Shown: positions 51,102 to 61,300, counted from the first letter of the stretch. The stretch is DNA of 64,000 bases from Iodobacter fluviatilis (GCF_004194535.1 NZ_CP025781.1:744001-808000); one strand, 5' to 3'. Notes: a model not told the origin generated them from the letters alone. Made by a program: numbers and translations.

Positions 51102-52739
51102 CTACAAAATAAACCGCTGTACCGACTGATGCAAATGGGCAGATAAATTTTGCAAATCTTGTGCAGAGCGGGCGCTTAGCTGAATTTCTCGCGCTTCTAC
51201 TTCTGCGCTTTGGGCGATTTGCTCCACTGCCTTGGCAATTTCTGTGGTGGCCATGCTCTGCTCACGAATGGCGCTGCTGATGCTATCGACCACACTGCGT
51301 ACCTGCTCTGCCCCAATACGAATATCTTCAATAGCGGTTCCTGCCTCATTAGCCAGCAGCACGCTGGCATTCGCTTGCTGCACGCCATTTTCCATTTGCA
51401 CAATGGCTTCGCGAGTGCCTGTTTGAATCTGCCCAACCATCGCAGCAATTTCCACAGTGGATTGACTGGTGCGCTCAGCTAATTTACGCACTTCATCGGC
51501 CACCACGGCAAAGCCACGGCCCTGCTCGCCTGCTCTTGCCGCTTCAATTGCGGCATTGAGCGCCAGCAGATTCGTTTGATCGGCAATATCCTTAATCGTA
51601 CTAACAATCGAGGTAATCTTGTCGGACTGGCGGCCCAGCTCCTCAATTCTCACCGCCGATCCTTTCACCAGATCTGCAATTTTGTGCACCTCGGATGTAG
51701 CGCGATGAATCACCACCGCACCTCTGCCCGACCTCTCTCTGGCTGATTCGGCCAAGCCACGGGCATCATTAGTGTTCGCAGTCACATGATCAATCGACAC
51801 CGACATTTCCTCTACCGATGCCGCCATCGACGACGCCGATTCGCTCTGCTCATTGGAGCGACGGGCCACCTCGGCCGATCGATCACTCAAGCTGCTCGCC
51901 GCCGTACTCATTTGCCCAGCACCGCTAATGACCTCACCAATCATCGCGCGTAAAGTCTGCTGCATATCTCGCAGGCTAGCCATCAAGCTGTCTTTATCAT
52001 CTGCCTTACAGACCACGTTTTGATCAAGATGGCCACTCGCCACACTTCTGGCTAATTCAACGGCTTCCTGCGGCTCACAGCCCAGTAGCTTAAATAAGGA
52101 GCGCCCCAGCAGGATCAGCGTGAACGCCACCAGCGCCATCATCAATATGCCTAATGGCAAGAGCACATATAAAACCCTGCGAAACTTTTCATTCACATCA
52201 TCAATATAAATACCCGTGCCGATCACCCAGCCCCAAGGGGCGAAGCCTTGCACATAAGAAATTTTATCGACTGGCTCGGTGCTGCCAAGCTTACTCCACT
52301 GATAGCTGACAAACCCCGCGCCAGCACTTTTAACCACCTGCACCATTTCCACAAACAGCGCTTTGCCATTCGGATCTTTCAGCAGCGATAAATCCTTGCC
52401 CTCCAGCTCTGGCTTCATGGAGTGCATCAGCATTTTTGGACCAAGATCATTCACCCAGAAATACTCTTTTTGATCGTAACGAATTGCTCTTAAAGCCTGT
52501 AATGCCGCAGCTTGAGCTGCGGGCGGATCCATTTTTCCATCGCGGCTCAGCTGCTCAAAATGCGCCACCACCGTTTGCGCTGCCTCGGCTAAGTTGCGAA
52601 CCTTATCTTTTCGGCCACTCAGCATCTCATCCTTAAAATGAAATAGCATTAAACTGCCCATCATCATAAACGCCAGCAAGGTAATTCCTGCAACCATAAC
52701 CAATCGACTACGTAATGTCATTCCAGCTTGCCCCTTCAT
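51102..52739 (-). CDS. Methyl-accepting chemotaxis protein with sCache sensor
   Basis: A 545-residue receptor: membrane helix 1 (about 13-33), a periplasmic single Cache (sCache_2) domain from about 40 to 190 with [15 protein letters not shown] and [15 protein letters not shown], helix 2 (about 195-215), HAMP to about 265, then the methylation and signalling domain. The hairpin tip [40 protein letters not shown] is conserved. It relays small-molecule signals, often carboxylates, to CheA. No che genes are near. No CheR-docking NWETF-type tail is seen. The start could also be the ATG seven codons further on. Confidence 0.93.
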   Translation of the reverse strand: MKGQAGMTLRSRLVMVAGITLLAFMMMGSLMLFHFKDEMLSGRKDKVRNLAEAAQTVVAHFEQLSRDGKMDPPAAQAAALQALRAIRYDQKEYFWVNDLGPKMLMHSMKPELEGKDLSLLKDPNGKALFVEMVQVVKSAGAGFVSYQWSKLGSTEPVDKISYVQGFAPWGWVIGTGIYIDDVNEKFRRVLYVLLPLGILMMALVAFTLILLGRSLFKLLGCEPQEAVELARSVASGHLDQNVVCKADDKDSLMASLRDMQQTLRAMIGEVISGAGQMSTAASSLSDRSAEVARRSNEQSESASSMAASVEEMSVSIDHVTANTNDARGLAESARERSGRGAVVIHRATSEVHKIADLVKGSAVRIEELGRQSDKITSIVSTIKDIADQTNLLALNAAIEAARAGEQGRGFAVVADEVRKLAERTSQSTVEIAAMVGQIQTGTREAIVQMENGVQQANASVLLANEAGTAIEDIRIGAEQVRSVVDSISSAIREQSMATTEIAKAVEQIAQSAEVEAREIQLSARSAQDLQNLSAHLHQSVQRFIL

Positions 52740-52993
52740 GGTCTTTTCCAGTGTTTATTATTAAATACTTATTAACTGAATTATGCCTATGTAAGGATTT
52801 TACCATCTAGCCTTTCGATTATTTGTTGTAAATCCACGACTACGTGCAAGCCCGCACGCAAAGGAGTTCGCAAAAATCATCGACTTTGTTCTGTTAAATC
52901 AGTAGCTACTTCTCTAGAAGATCCATACTTGAGGCAGCTAAGGTGAGAAGCATCGACGATGCGAAGTGACTTTAACTGGCTTTCCGACACGAT

Positions 52994-53164
52994 TTACTCC
53001 AACGTTACAAACGCAAGGCCAAGCTGGTTGGCCTTAATAAACATATCGAACTGTGCAAGATCCTTACTAAACTCTCCCTCTGTCATTTGAAAGATCTGAG
53101 CCCGAGTATCAAGAAGAAAGTCCTCAGTTCTAATCCAAGATTGAATAAGTTCCAGCCTTGTCAT
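52994..53164 (-). CDS. Small hypothetical protein
   Basis: A 56-residue protein starting MTRLELIQSWIRTEDFLLDT from an ATG with AGGA seven bases upstream; a TTG at 53182 is in frame but less likely. It is acidic and helical, with no signal peptide. No homologue is recognised. Its composition is balanced enough to be a real gene. The flanking 250 bases (52740-52993) hold only an inverted ATCATCGAC / CATCGACGAT match and no gene. Confidence 0.5.
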   Translation of the reverse strand: MTRLELIQSWIRTEDFLLDTRAQIFQMTEGEFSKDLAQFDMFIKANQLGLAFVTLE

Positions 53165-53244
53165 GTAGTTCCTAATATTCAAAAAAAATCTGCCTTCTTT
53201 TGTTTAACATAAGCCTATTGGTAACTAACTCGCAGTCTATGTGT

Positions 53245-54012
53245 TCAAGCCTGCAAGCCACCATCGACCACAAGGCTATGCCCCACCACATAAGACGATG
53301 CGGCAGAGCTTAGCCAAAGAATGGCATTAGCAATTTCTTCCGCTTGGGCAAGCCTACCAATGGGGATGGCTTGTGCTAGCTGCGCCTGATGCTCAAGCAA
53401 TTGATCCTCGCTAAGATGCGCCGTGCGGCGCTCGCGGCGTGGTGTTTCAGTGGCCCCAGGGCAGACGGCGTTAATCCTGATACCTCGCCCGATATACTCC
53501 TTAGCCGTAGAGCGAGTCAGCCCAATCACCGCGTGCTTTGCCGCGCTATATATCGCAGCAGTTGGCACACCCGATAAGCCATTCACGGATGACACATTCA
53601 CAATCGTGCCTCCCCCCAAGCGAAGCATCGCTTCAATTTGATACTTCATGCAGTTAAAGACGCCTAAAACATCCGTCGATACCGTCTTGCTTGCATCTTC
53701 AAAAGACATTTCATGCGTCGGGATCGGGCGCGTATCGCATGCCGCGCTATTAACTGCCGCATCCAGCTGACCGAAATGCTCAATCGTAAAGCTGACTAAA
53801 GCGGCAACGGACAATGGATCTATCACATCGCAAGCATGAAAAACGGCATCACCTAAGGCGCGAAGTTGCGATTCAGCCGCCGCCCCTTGCTCGGCATTAC
53901 GCGCGGCCACCACCACCTTTGCGCCACTCGCAACAAACGCCTTTGCGGCAGCCAAACCAATTCCCGTGGTTCCACCCGTAATGAGCACCACTTTACCGTG
54001 AAGATTTTGCAT
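53245..54012 (-). CDS. SDR family NAD(P)-dependent oxidoreductase
   Basis: About 255 residues from the ATG at 54012 (another at 54030). A classical SDR: cofactor motif TGGTTGIG, the NNAG equivalent (NSAA), the catalytic Ser in VNVSSVNG, YSAAK with catalytic Tyr and Lys, and NAVCPGATETP. It ends with the usual GHSLVVDGGLQA. The substrate cannot be told. It is divergent from ampC, but a regulatory link is not evident. Confidence 0.9.
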   Translation of the reverse strand: MQNLHGKVVLITGGTTGIGLAAAKAFVASGAKVVVAARNAEQGAAAESQLRALGDAVFHACDVIDPLSVAALVSFTIEHFGQLDAAVNSAACDTRPIPTHEMSFEDASKTVSTDVLGVFNCMKYQIEAMLRLGGGTIVNVSSVNGLSGVPTAAIYSAAKHAVIGLTRSTAKEYIGRGIRINAVCPGATETPRRERRTAHLSEDQLLEHQAQLAQAIPIGRLAQAEEIANAILWLSSAASSYVVGHSLVVDGGLQA

Positions 54013-54213
54013 GAGATCGCACAATGACATTGAGATAGTTAGATTATATAAGCTATAGCTAGGTTACAGATGTTACAAAATAGTATATTTACCAAATAGC
54101 ACAGCCTTTATTACTATATATTGCTCGTTTAAACGCGCAACAAAGATCTGAATAATATATCGCTATATAGTCCATCAATATGCAATATTCATTACCAACA
54201 AAGGCACTTATTC

Positions 54214-55395
54214 ATGCGTAAAAAAATAATAAACTCAATAAAAATCATGACACTACTAGCTTGCATTAGCCCATTAAGCCATGCAGCAGAAAATATAGAT
54301 CGAAGTTATATTCAAAAAATAGTTAGCACCGCAATCGCCCCTATGCAAAAAGAATTCAATATCCCCGGAATGGCGGTTGCAGTGAGTATTGATGGAAAAA
54401 ATTATTTTTATAATTACGGAGTAGCATCAAAAGAGGACAAGCAAGCCATTAGCCAAGACACGCTGTTTGAAATAGGCTCAATTAGTAAAACCTTTACCGC
54501 CACACTGGCATCAACTGCCCAAATCAATGGCCAGCTTTCTTTTAATGATAGCGTCAGCCAGCATCTGCCTTTTTTACGCGGCAGCGCCTTTGATAAGGTC
54601 AGCCTGCTTAATCTAGCCACGCACACTGCCGGAGGCTTGCCACTGCAAGTACCTGACGAGATTAAAAATAACGATCAATTAATGGCCTATTTTAAAAACT
54701 GGCAGCCTGAATATGCAGCAGGTACATATCGCGTTTATTCCAACCCAAGCATAGGCCTGCTGGGATTAATTACCGCAAAAAGTATGAATACTTCTTTTGA
54801 AGAAGCGATAAAAGAAAATATATTTTCTAAATTAAAAATGACAAACAGCTATATCAATGTACCTGCGGCACAAATGAAAAATTACGCTCAGGGCTACAAT
54901 AAAAAAGATGAACCCGTCAGAGTCAACCCTGGCGTTTTGGATTCAGAAGCCTATGGGATCAAATCCAGCTCAGCAGATATGTTGAAATTTATTAATGCAA
55001 ATATGCAGGTTGGAAAAATTGATCATAAAGTTCAGCAAGCACTAATTAATACTCACAGCGGTTATTTTAGCTCCGGTGCAATCACGCAAGACTTAATCTG
55101 GGAGCAATATGCTTACCCGGTTAAATTAGATACATTATTGGCGGGCAATAGCCAAACTATGTCCTTTCAAGCCAATGCCGCAGCTCCCATTACCCCAGCA
55201 TTAGCGCCGCAAGATAAGGTATGGATTAATAAAACCGGCGGCACTGGCGGCTTTTCAGCTTATGTGGCTTTTATTCCAGCCAAGAAAATGGGAATTGTGA
55301 TTCTGGCGAATAAAAGCTATCCGATTCCACCACGGGTGACGGCGGCTTATCAAATATTAAATAAATTGGATCAGCAGGCTAAATATAAAAACTGA
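54214..55395 (+). CDS. ampC: Class C beta-lactamase (AmpC)
   Basis: A 393-residue protein with a Sec signal peptide (cleavage after SHA, about residue 24). All serine-penicillin-recognising motifs of class C are present: SISK (S89, K92), YSN at 175-177 and KTG at 340-342. The sequence reads like a chromosomal AmpC of Neisseriales relatives. It hydrolyses cephalosporins in the periplasm. No ampR is adjacent, the divergent gene being an SDR, so inducible control by a neighbouring regulator is not supported. Confidence 0.92.
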   Translation: MRKKIINSIKIMTLLACISPLSHAAENIDRSYIQKIVSTAIAPMQKEFNIPGMAVAVSIDGKNYFYNYGVASKEDKQAISQDTLFEIGSISKTFTATLASTAQINGQLSFNDSVSQHLPFLRGSAFDKVSLLNLATHTAGGLPLQVPDEIKNNDQLMAYFKNWQPEYAAGTYRVYSNPSIGLLGLITAKSMNTSFEEAIKENIFSKLKMTNSYINVPAAQMKNYAQGYNKKDEPVRVNPGVLDSEAYGIKSSSADMLKFINANMQVGKIDHKVQQALINTHSGYFSSGAITQDLIWEQYAYPVKLDTLLAGNSQTMSFQANAAAPITPALAPQDKVWINKTGGTGGFSAYVAFIPAKKMGIVILANKSYPIPPRVTAAYQILNKLDQQAKYKN

Positions 55396-55435
55396 TCACA
55401 GCATCGAGTTAGGCGTTTTCATGAGGCCTACCGGT

Positions 55436-55464
55436 CGCAACCCGTAAAAATACGCGGGTTGCGA
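55436..55464. other. Strong hairpin between ampC and arnD
   Basis: CGCAACCCG and CGGGTTGCG pair across about eleven bases. It lies 40 bases past the ampC stop but has no T run. It may end ampC or the convergent arnD transcript. A GGAGTGCACTCC palindrome follows at about 55510. Confidence 0.5.
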
Positions 55465-55549
55465 TTTCAGTAGGGATAAGGTCGCCATAGCCTTCAGCAT
55501 AAAAGCTGGAGTGCACTCCAGCGCAAGCGAAAATGAGCAGCCCTATATG

Positions 55550-56461
55550 TTAGGCAGGAAACCGTGGCCCTTGCAGGGCAAGCGTGCCGCTGCGTCCTTC
55601 TAGCTCACCCATTTCTACACTGTGATAAGGCAGGCTGGTGGTATCTAGCGCATTAAATAGCTCTAAGGTCGAGACGAGCTTATAGCCTTGGTCCTGCCAG
55701 CCTTGCAGCAGACGCTCAAAAGTAGGCAGTAATTTCATGCCTTCCAGCTCAGCATGCAGGGTGTAAACGTGGCCGAACTCTGGCTCGGCGGCAGTGAGTT
55801 TGAGTAGATGTTCGTGCACATTATCTGGGGTTAAATCGCCCACGCCAATCAGCTCATCCAAAGTTGGCAAGGTGGTGGGCAGCTGCACGCAGCGCACTGG
55901 CTCACCCTTTACAACCGGCCAGAATGGATGGGTGCCGCGTGTGTCTGAAGCGTAAGTTAAAGCCATGCGCTGCTGATGGCGATAGGCTTCTGGGTTCATT
56001 TGCCAGCCAGCTGCGCCGTGCGTTTTAGCGGGCGTGCCGAATACTTCGGCAAAGCGATCAGCGGCCAGATCAATCTGCTCGCGCGTCCATGCTGCGGATT
56101 CACCCGCCACATAGTCTTGCCATTTAATATGATCCCAAGTGTGAATACCGACTTCAAAACCACCGGCTGCCACGCTGCGTAAGATATCAGCGCAGCGGCG
56201 GCCAATATCCGGCCCTGGTAAGAGCGTGCCGTAGAGCAGGGTTTGAATGCCGTAGTGCTCTACTACCGAGGTGCGCGATACTTTTTTCATAAAGCCGGGG
56301 CGGAAAACCCGTTTAATGGCGCGGCCGGTGTGATCTGGCCCTAGGCTAAATAAGAAGGTGGCATCAGCCCCCAAGCGTTGTAGCAATTCAACAAGGCGGG
56401 GCACGCCTTCACGGGTGCCGCGATAGGTATCGACATCAATTTTTAAGGCGAGAAGTTTCAT
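55550..56461 (-). CDS. arnD: 4-deoxy-4-formamido-L-arabinose-phosphoundecaprenol deformylase ArnD-like
   Basis: A 303-residue polysaccharide-deacetylase-fold protein. It begins LLALKIDVDTYRGTREGVPRL, the ArnD hallmark with the catalytic Asp in VDVD-like IDVDT, and contains GFEVGIHTWDHIKWQD with the metal-binding His pair, AAGWQMNPEAY, and YTLHAELEG. ArnD deformylates an undecaprenyl-linked sugar used to modify lipid A. None of arnBCATEF lies in the window, so it is an orphan. It is followed, in the same direction, from an SRPBCC gene with a 14-base gap, so the neighbours may share a transcript. Confidence 0.85.
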   Translation of the reverse strand: MKLLALKIDVDTYRGTREGVPRLVELLQRLGADATFLFSLGPDHTGRAIKRVFRPGFMKKVSRTSVVEHYGIQTLLYGTLLPGPDIGRRCADILRSVAAGGFEVGIHTWDHIKWQDYVAGESAAWTREQIDLAADRFAEVFGTPAKTHGAAGWQMNPEAYRHQQRMALTYASDTRGTHPFWPVVKGEPVRCVQLPTTLPTLDELIGVGDLTPDNVHEHLLKLTAAEPEFGHVYTLHAELEGMKLLPTFERLLQGWQDQGYKLVSTLELFNALDTTSLPYHSVEMGELEGRSGTLALQGPRFPA

Positions 56462-56475
56462 TTAGCGATTATTTT

Positions 56476-57027
56476 TTAATGAGTTTGGGAAGAGGAGGCA
56501 GCGGCATGTTGCTGCCTTTTGAACATTTCTTGTTGCATCGCCATAAACTGCTGACGAATTTGGCTGCGCATAGTGTCCAGTGCAAAACTAGCTAGCACAT
56601 TCGATTCGGGCTGCCATTCTGCGTGATAGCTTATCACGGTCTGAGCGGCGCTTACTTTAAGCTGTGCAATACTCATATAGGCATCACGGCCACCCACTGA
56701 CGTGGCCCTGATCTCGCTATAAGGCTTTAAATCGATATCGCGCATCGATTCGTAATCATAATTAAACAAGCTTAAAGGCACACTAATGACCTGTGCCACA
56801 CGCAGATGATCGCCATTTTGGCTAAGGATGTGGCTACTTTGTAGCTGCGGCAAAAACTGCGGCATGTGTTCAAAATCCACCATCACCTGCCAAGCCTGCT
56901 CTTTACTTACTGCCACGCTGAATTGAGCATCAATTTTTACTAAATCTGCATCTTTATGTGCATCCACCTTTACCTCACTGGCGGCAGAAAAAGCAAAATA
57001 TAGTAAGGTAATCAAGGAAAATTTCAT
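56476..57027 (-). CDS. Periplasmic SRPBCC (START-like) family protein
   Basis: A 183-residue protein with an N-terminal hydrophobic signal peptide (about 16 residues, SAASEV) and an SRPBCC fold: DAQFSVAVSKEQAWQVMVDFEHMPQFLPQLQ and later RATSVGGRDAYMSIAQLKV with a C-terminal helix. The fold binds hydrophobic ligands or modifies coenzyme-Q-like compounds. Its start overlaps the PilZ stop (ATGA), so it is translated with PilZ, and arnD follows. The function is not known. Confidence 0.8.
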   Translation of the reverse strand: MKFSLITLLYFAFSAASEVKVDAHKDADLVKIDAQFSVAVSKEQAWQVMVDFEHMPQFLPQLQSSHILSQNGDHLRVAQVISVPLSLFNYDYESMRDIDLKPYSEIRATSVGGRDAYMSIAQLKVSAAQTVISYHAEWQPESNVLASFALDTMRSQIRQQFMAMQQEMFKRQQHAAASSSQTH

Positions 57028-57329
57028 CGAATCACCTTTAAAATAAACAAGCCTAGCTCGTAAGCCGCGCCCTGCTCAATCTGGTGGCAGCGCACCACCT
57101 TTACCCGCACGGCCAGCGGCTCTCTTGGCCCAGCACCGTCTAAGGGAGGCATCACAAATAGATCAAATTTTTCATCAGGGCGAGGCACATAGTTGGTCTC
57201 TACCGTGAGTCCAGTGACGCTTAAATCGGTGCAATGGCCGTAATACGCAGGCCCAAAATCTAGAGGCCGAATTTTGACTTTGCACTTAACGGGAATGCGC
57301 AGAGCATCGCGCTGATTGTGATCACTCAT
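57024..57329 (-). CDS. PilZ domain protein (cyclic di-GMP receptor)
   Basis: About 101 residues, a single PilZ domain. The RxxxR motif is RDALR and the DxSxxG motif is DLSVTG, both intact, so cyclic di-GMP binding is expected. The ATG at 57329 gives the shorter product; one at 57341 is also in frame. It heads a three-gene operon with the SRPBCC protein and arnD, suggesting cyclic di-GMP control of an envelope function. It is not next to pilus genes. Confidence 0.87.
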   Translation of the reverse strand: MSDHNQRDALRIPVKCKVKIRPLDFGPAYYGHCTDLSVTGLTVETNYVPRPDEKFDLFVMPPLDGAGPREPLAVRVKVVRCHQIEQGAAYELGLFILKVIR

Positions 57330-57450
57330 ACCGGCTTTCATGCAGAAAATCCTGTTGAATGGCGATCGAAAAAAATTATTTTTCAGCTAAACTACACAGT
57401 TAAGCATTTATCATAATTTTAGATCGAGAACACACCAAAGAGGAAACATC

Positions 57451-57669
57451 ATGTCAGATATTTCTGGAGTAAAATCCTACGTGGTAAGCATGAGCCAAGC
57501 TCTGAAACAAACCTCAACGCAAACCACGCAACAATTAGAACAAATTGCCAATAGAATCTCTAAAAAAACTGAAGCCGCCACGGATGTTGGCTTAGCCAGC
57601 GTTCAACGCTCCAATTCTATGAACGAAGTGCTAGGCGAGTATCGCAATAAAATTGATACTTTTGCTTAA
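57451..57669 (+). CDS. Small helical hypothetical protein
   Basis: A 72-residue Ser/Thr/Gln-rich helical protein (MSDISGVKSYVVSMSQALKQ start) with AGAGGAAA before the ATG. No signal peptide or Cys. The heptad-like pattern suggests a coiled coil. It is followed by a strong terminator and so is monocistronic. No family is recognised; a structural or chemotaxis role cannot be claimed. Confidence 0.6.
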   Translation: MSDISGVKSYVVSMSQALKQTSTQTTQQLEQIANRISKKTEAATDVGLASVQRSNSMNEVLGEYRNKIDTFA

Positions 57670-57746
57670 AAAAGCAGATGGGCTAATGATCGCTAGCCGT
57701 GCAATACGAGCCAATTATCGATTAACACGAAACTCTTTAGCATTAT

Positions 57747-57785
57747 AAAAAAGCGCACTCCGATCAACATCGTGTGCGCTTTTTT
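57747..57785. terminator. Bidirectional terminator
   Basis: AAAAAAGCGCAC and GTGTGCGCTTTTTT with a short loop, between the small rightward gene and the leftward gsp operon. It can end both. Confidence 0.92.
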
Positions 57786-57791
57786 GACTCT

Positions 57792-59249
57792 CTAAACATC
57801 CCTAGTTACACGTAGCACTTCTTCCAGCGTTGTTTCACCCTCTAAAACGCGGCGAACACCGTACTGGCGCAGGCTCAACATGCCTTGGCTGCTAGCGTAA
57901 AGCTTCATCGCCTGCTCGGTGGCTCGCTCATGCATCATGCTGCGTAGCGTTTCATCTATCACCAGTAATTCATACAGGCCACTGCGGCCACGATAGCCAC
58001 TTTGCTTACATTCAGAACAGCCCACTGCACGATACACCGGTTTAGCCACGCCTAATTGCTCAGTCATCAGCGCATCAGGTGTTTGTAGCTGACGACAAGC
58101 TGGGCAAAGGCGACGAGCTAGGCGCTGTGCCAGTACGCCTAATAAAGACGATGCCAGTAAGAATGGCTCGATCCCCATGTCCACCAAACGTGTGACCGCA
58201 CTGGCTGCGTCATTGGTGTGCAAGGTGGCCAGCACCAAGTGACCAGTTAAGGAGGCTTGCACGGCAATTTGCGCTGTTTCTAAATCACGAATTTCGCCGA
58301 TCATCACCACGTCTGGGTCTTGGCGCAGGATCGCCCGCAGTGCACGGGAAAAAGTCATATCAATCCGCGTGCTGACTTGGGTTTGCCCTACGCCATCCAG
58401 ATCGTATTCGATTGGATCTTCAACCGTCATAATATTGCTGGAGCTCGCATCCATGCCGCTCATAGCAGCGTAAAGCGTGGTGGTTTTTCCTGAGCCGGTT
58501 GGGCCAGTCACCAAAATAATGCCGTGCGGCTGCGCCAGTAATGATTGTAAAGTGGCCAGCGTATCAGCCGCCATCCCTAGCTTTGCCAAATTCAAGCGCC
58601 CTGCCGATTTATCCAAGAGCCGCAACACCACCCTCTCGCCGTGGCCGGTAGGCAGGGTTGAAACCCGCACATCGACAGGCCGACCCGCAATCCTTAGGGT
58701 AATCCGTCCATCCTGCGGCAGGCGTTTTTCGGCAATATCGAGGCCCGCCATGACCTTAATCCGCGATACCAACGCCGCGTGCAAGGCGCGTTTAGGCTCG
58801 ATCACATCGGCTAAGCGGCCATCAATGCGAAAACGCACCACCGAGCGCGTTTCGAATGGCTCGATATGCACATCAGAGGCGTTTTCTCGCAGTGCTTCGG
58901 TGAGCAAGGCGTTAATCAGGCGAATAATCGGCGCGTCGTCTTCGGTTTCGAGCAGGTCTTCGATTTCGGGTAATTCTTGGGCGAGGCGCGACAGGTCGAG
59001 GTTTTCTTCCAGATCATCCACCACCATCGCCGCGCCGCTGCCTTGACCGAATAATTGGGACAACTGCGCTTCAAACTCCGCCGCATCCACCACCGAAATA
59101 TTCAGCGGCTTAGCAGCTACGCGGCGTAATTCGTTGAGAGCTGAAAAATCACCGCCTTTGCGAAACAACACCGTCACCGAATCGGCCTCATGGTGAGCAT
59201 CCACCACGCCGCGATCACGGGCAAAATGATACGGAACTAAACGGCTCAT
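57792..59249 (-). CDS. gspE: Type II secretion ATPase GspE
   Basis: A 485-residue GspE of normal type. An N-terminal N1E-like domain leads to the core with Walker A GPTGSGKTTT, Asp box IMTVEDPIEYD, Walker B VVMIGEIRDLET, His box GHLVLATLHTND, and the tetracysteine CPACRQL with CSECKQSGYRGR. It powers the type II pseudopilus from the cytoplasm. Its start overlaps the gspD stop by four bases. It is far from the second GspE at 7900-9606, which serves another machine. Confidence 0.95.
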   Translation of the reverse strand: MSRLVPYHFARDRGVVDAHHEADSVTVLFRKGGDFSALNELRRVAAKPLNISVVDAAEFEAQLSQLFGQGSGAAMVVDDLEENLDLSRLAQELPEIEDLLETEDDAPIIRLINALLTEALRENASDVHIEPFETRSVVRFRIDGRLADVIEPKRALHAALVSRIKVMAGLDIAEKRLPQDGRITLRIAGRPVDVRVSTLPTGHGERVVLRLLDKSAGRLNLAKLGMAADTLATLQSLLAQPHGIILVTGPTGSGKTTTLYAAMSGMDASSSNIMTVEDPIEYDLDGVGQTQVSTRIDMTFSRALRAILRQDPDVVMIGEIRDLETAQIAVQASLTGHLVLATLHTNDAASAVTRLVDMGIEPFLLASSLLGVLAQRLARRLCPACRQLQTPDALMTEQLGVAKPVYRAVGCSECKQSGYRGRSGLYELLVIDETLRSMMHERATEQAMKLYASSQGMLSLRQYGVRRVLEGETTLEEVLRVTRDV

Positions 59250-61288
59250 GGCTTAACAGCCGGATCGGACGGGGTAAGCGGCGTGGCTTTGCGCGCATCG
59301 ATCACTTCAGGCAAGACCACAGCAGGCATCTCTGGCAAGAGCGCACTCGATGGGCGCTCGAAGCGACTCTGCTCCGCACGTAAATACTGATAGCGATCAG
59401 AAGATAAATTACGCGTTGCATCCGCATCCCTCAGTACCACTGGGCGTAGGAACACCATCAGATTTACTTTCTCTGATTTACGATTTTCGTAGCGGAACAA
59501 TGCGCCAAGGTAGGGAATATCGCCAAGCAAAGGCACTTGATTGCGCGTAAACGTGACCCTGTCTTCAATTAAGCCGCCAAGCACAATAATCTGGCCATCA
59601 TCGACCAAGACTTTAGAATCAATCGAGCGTGTTTTAGTCGCCAAGCCCGCACCCTCGGTCAATACCGATTTATCGATGCTGGAGACTTCCTGATACACCG
59701 TCAGCGTAATACTGCCGCCTTCTGATACTTGCGGGCGAACGCGCAGCTTAATACCCACATCTTTACGCTCAATCGAAACATAAGGATTGGCATTCGCACC
59801 TGATGATGCCTGAGTACCGGTAATGATCGGAATATTTTGCCCGACCATAATCTTGGCTTCTTCATTATCTAAGGTCATTAAATTAGGTGTGGAAAGCACA
59901 TTGCCATCACCACTATCTTGCAGGGCCGAGGCCAGTACACCCAGTGTAGGCATGCGGCCATTCACTGGATTACCATTTAAAATACCGAGGCTTAAACCAC
60001 CAGGAATCACCGATGGATCTTTAGTCGCAATTCCTGCAAGCAAGGAGCCTAGGCCATTTAACGACGAAGCACCTACCCCTGAGACATTCTCGTTACCGCC
60101 AGCTAGCAACCATTGCACCCCAAAAGCCCCCGCCTTAGAGACGTTTACTTCGGCAATCATCGCTTCTACATAAACCTGAGCGCGGCGTACATCCAGCTTA
60201 TCGATCACCGAACGCAAGTTGTTATAGATATTATCTGGCGCGGTAATCACCAAGGAGTTGGTCATATTATCGGCTTGAATCATCACGTTCACGCCGCCTA
60301 CTTGCACATTAGCAGCGGCAGAAGTCGGCGAAGCAGGCGCACTGGCAGGCATCGCCCCCCCTGAGCTAGCGGACATGCTGCTAGAGGGCGCGGCAGCAGA
60401 TGGGCCAGAATCTTGGCCGGTCATAATCCCTTTCAGGGTATTAGCCAGCTTGGCCGCTTCGGCATTTTTTAAATACACCACATGGATATTGCCGCCGGAC
60501 GAGCCTTGGCTATCCATGGTTGCCGCCAGCTTTTTGATTTGCTGAGCATGCAAAATGTTTTCGCTACGCACCATCAAGCTGTTGCTGCGTAAATCCGGCA
60601 CCACAATACTGCGCTTTACACCTTCCGCCGCTGGCATGCTCTGGTTGACGCCCTGCACCATGATTTCTGGCATTAAACGCGCCAAGTTTTGTGCCACATC
60701 CACTGCCGAAGCGTATTTCAGTGAGACTGAAAAAATATCTGAGCTGGCAGGCTGATCAATCCGCTCAATAATCTGATTTAAGCGGCGAATATTATCCGCA
60801 TAATCTGTAATCACCAGCGTATTGCCCGCCGGATAAGCCGAAATCGTATTATTTGGGCTGATCAAAGGGCGCAGAATCGGCACCATTTGCACCGCAGATT
60901 CATATCTTAGCGGGTAAACCTGCGTCACCATGCTGTCACCAGACAACTTCATGCCGCGATTACCGGTGCTACTGTAATGTTGCTTGGCATCGGCCTCTGG
61001 CAGCACCTTCACCACCCCACTTGACTCCACCGCAGTAAAACCTTGCTGGCGCAAAGCCGATAATAAAATCGGAAAAACCATTTCTTTGCTGACTGCTTGG
61101 CTAGACACAATATTCAAAGTGCCTTTTACCCGTGGATCAATGACAAAGTTTTTACCTGAAATCAAACCAATCGCTTTAATCGTGGATTCAATATCAGCAT
61201 TAACAAAATTAAGCGTGACTTTATCATCGGCAGCAATCGTTAACTGGGATGCTAAAAGGCAGGCAAGTAAGAAGGGGCGCAGAATCAT
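59246..61288 (-). CDS. gspD: Type II secretion secretin GspD
   Basis: A 680-residue secretin with a Sec signal peptide (cleavage after LTIAA, about residue 20). N0 starts VTLNFVNADIESTIKAIGLISGKNFVIDP; three NolW-type repeats follow to about 370, separated by a Ser/Ala/Pro linker (about 285-325); the beta-barrel domain has VPVVTG-like NIPIITGTQ and the end GQIIVLGGLIEDRVTFTRNQVPLLGDIPYLGALFRY. The Pro-rich C-terminus after about 640 likely binds a pilotin (S domain). It forms the outer-membrane channel. Confidence 0.95.
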   Translation of the reverse strand: MILRPFLLACLLASQLTIAADDKVTLNFVNADIESTIKAIGLISGKNFVIDPRVKGTLNIVSSQAVSKEMVFPILLSALRQQGFTAVESSGVVKVLPEADAKQHYSSTGNRGMKLSGDSMVTQVYPLRYESAVQMVPILRPLISPNNTISAYPAGNTLVITDYADNIRRLNQIIERIDQPASSDIFSVSLKYASAVDVAQNLARLMPEIMVQGVNQSMPAAEGVKRSIVVPDLRSNSLMVRSENILHAQQIKKLAATMDSQGSSGGNIHVVYLKNAEAAKLANTLKGIMTGQDSGPSAAAPSSSMSASSGGAMPASAPASPTSAAANVQVGGVNVMIQADNMTNSLVITAPDNIYNNLRSVIDKLDVRRAQVYVEAMIAEVNVSKAGAFGVQWLLAGGNENVSGVGASSLNGLGSLLAGIATKDPSVIPGGLSLGILNGNPVNGRMPTLGVLASALQDSGDGNVLSTPNLMTLDNEEAKIMVGQNIPIITGTQASSGANANPYVSIERKDVGIKLRVRPQVSEGGSITLTVYQEVSSIDKSVLTEGAGLATKTRSIDSKVLVDDGQIIVLGGLIEDRVTFTRNQVPLLGDIPYLGALFRYENRKSEKVNLMVFLRPVVLRDADATRNLSSDRYQYLRAEQSRFERPSSALLPEMPAVVLPEVIDARKATPLTPSDPAVKP

Positions 61289-61300
61289 GGGTTTAACAAC

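Noticed and set aside
58477-59046. Rightward 189-codon frame inside gspE
   Set aside because: Antisense to the GspE ATPase core; Ser/Arg-rich composition typical of a shadow.
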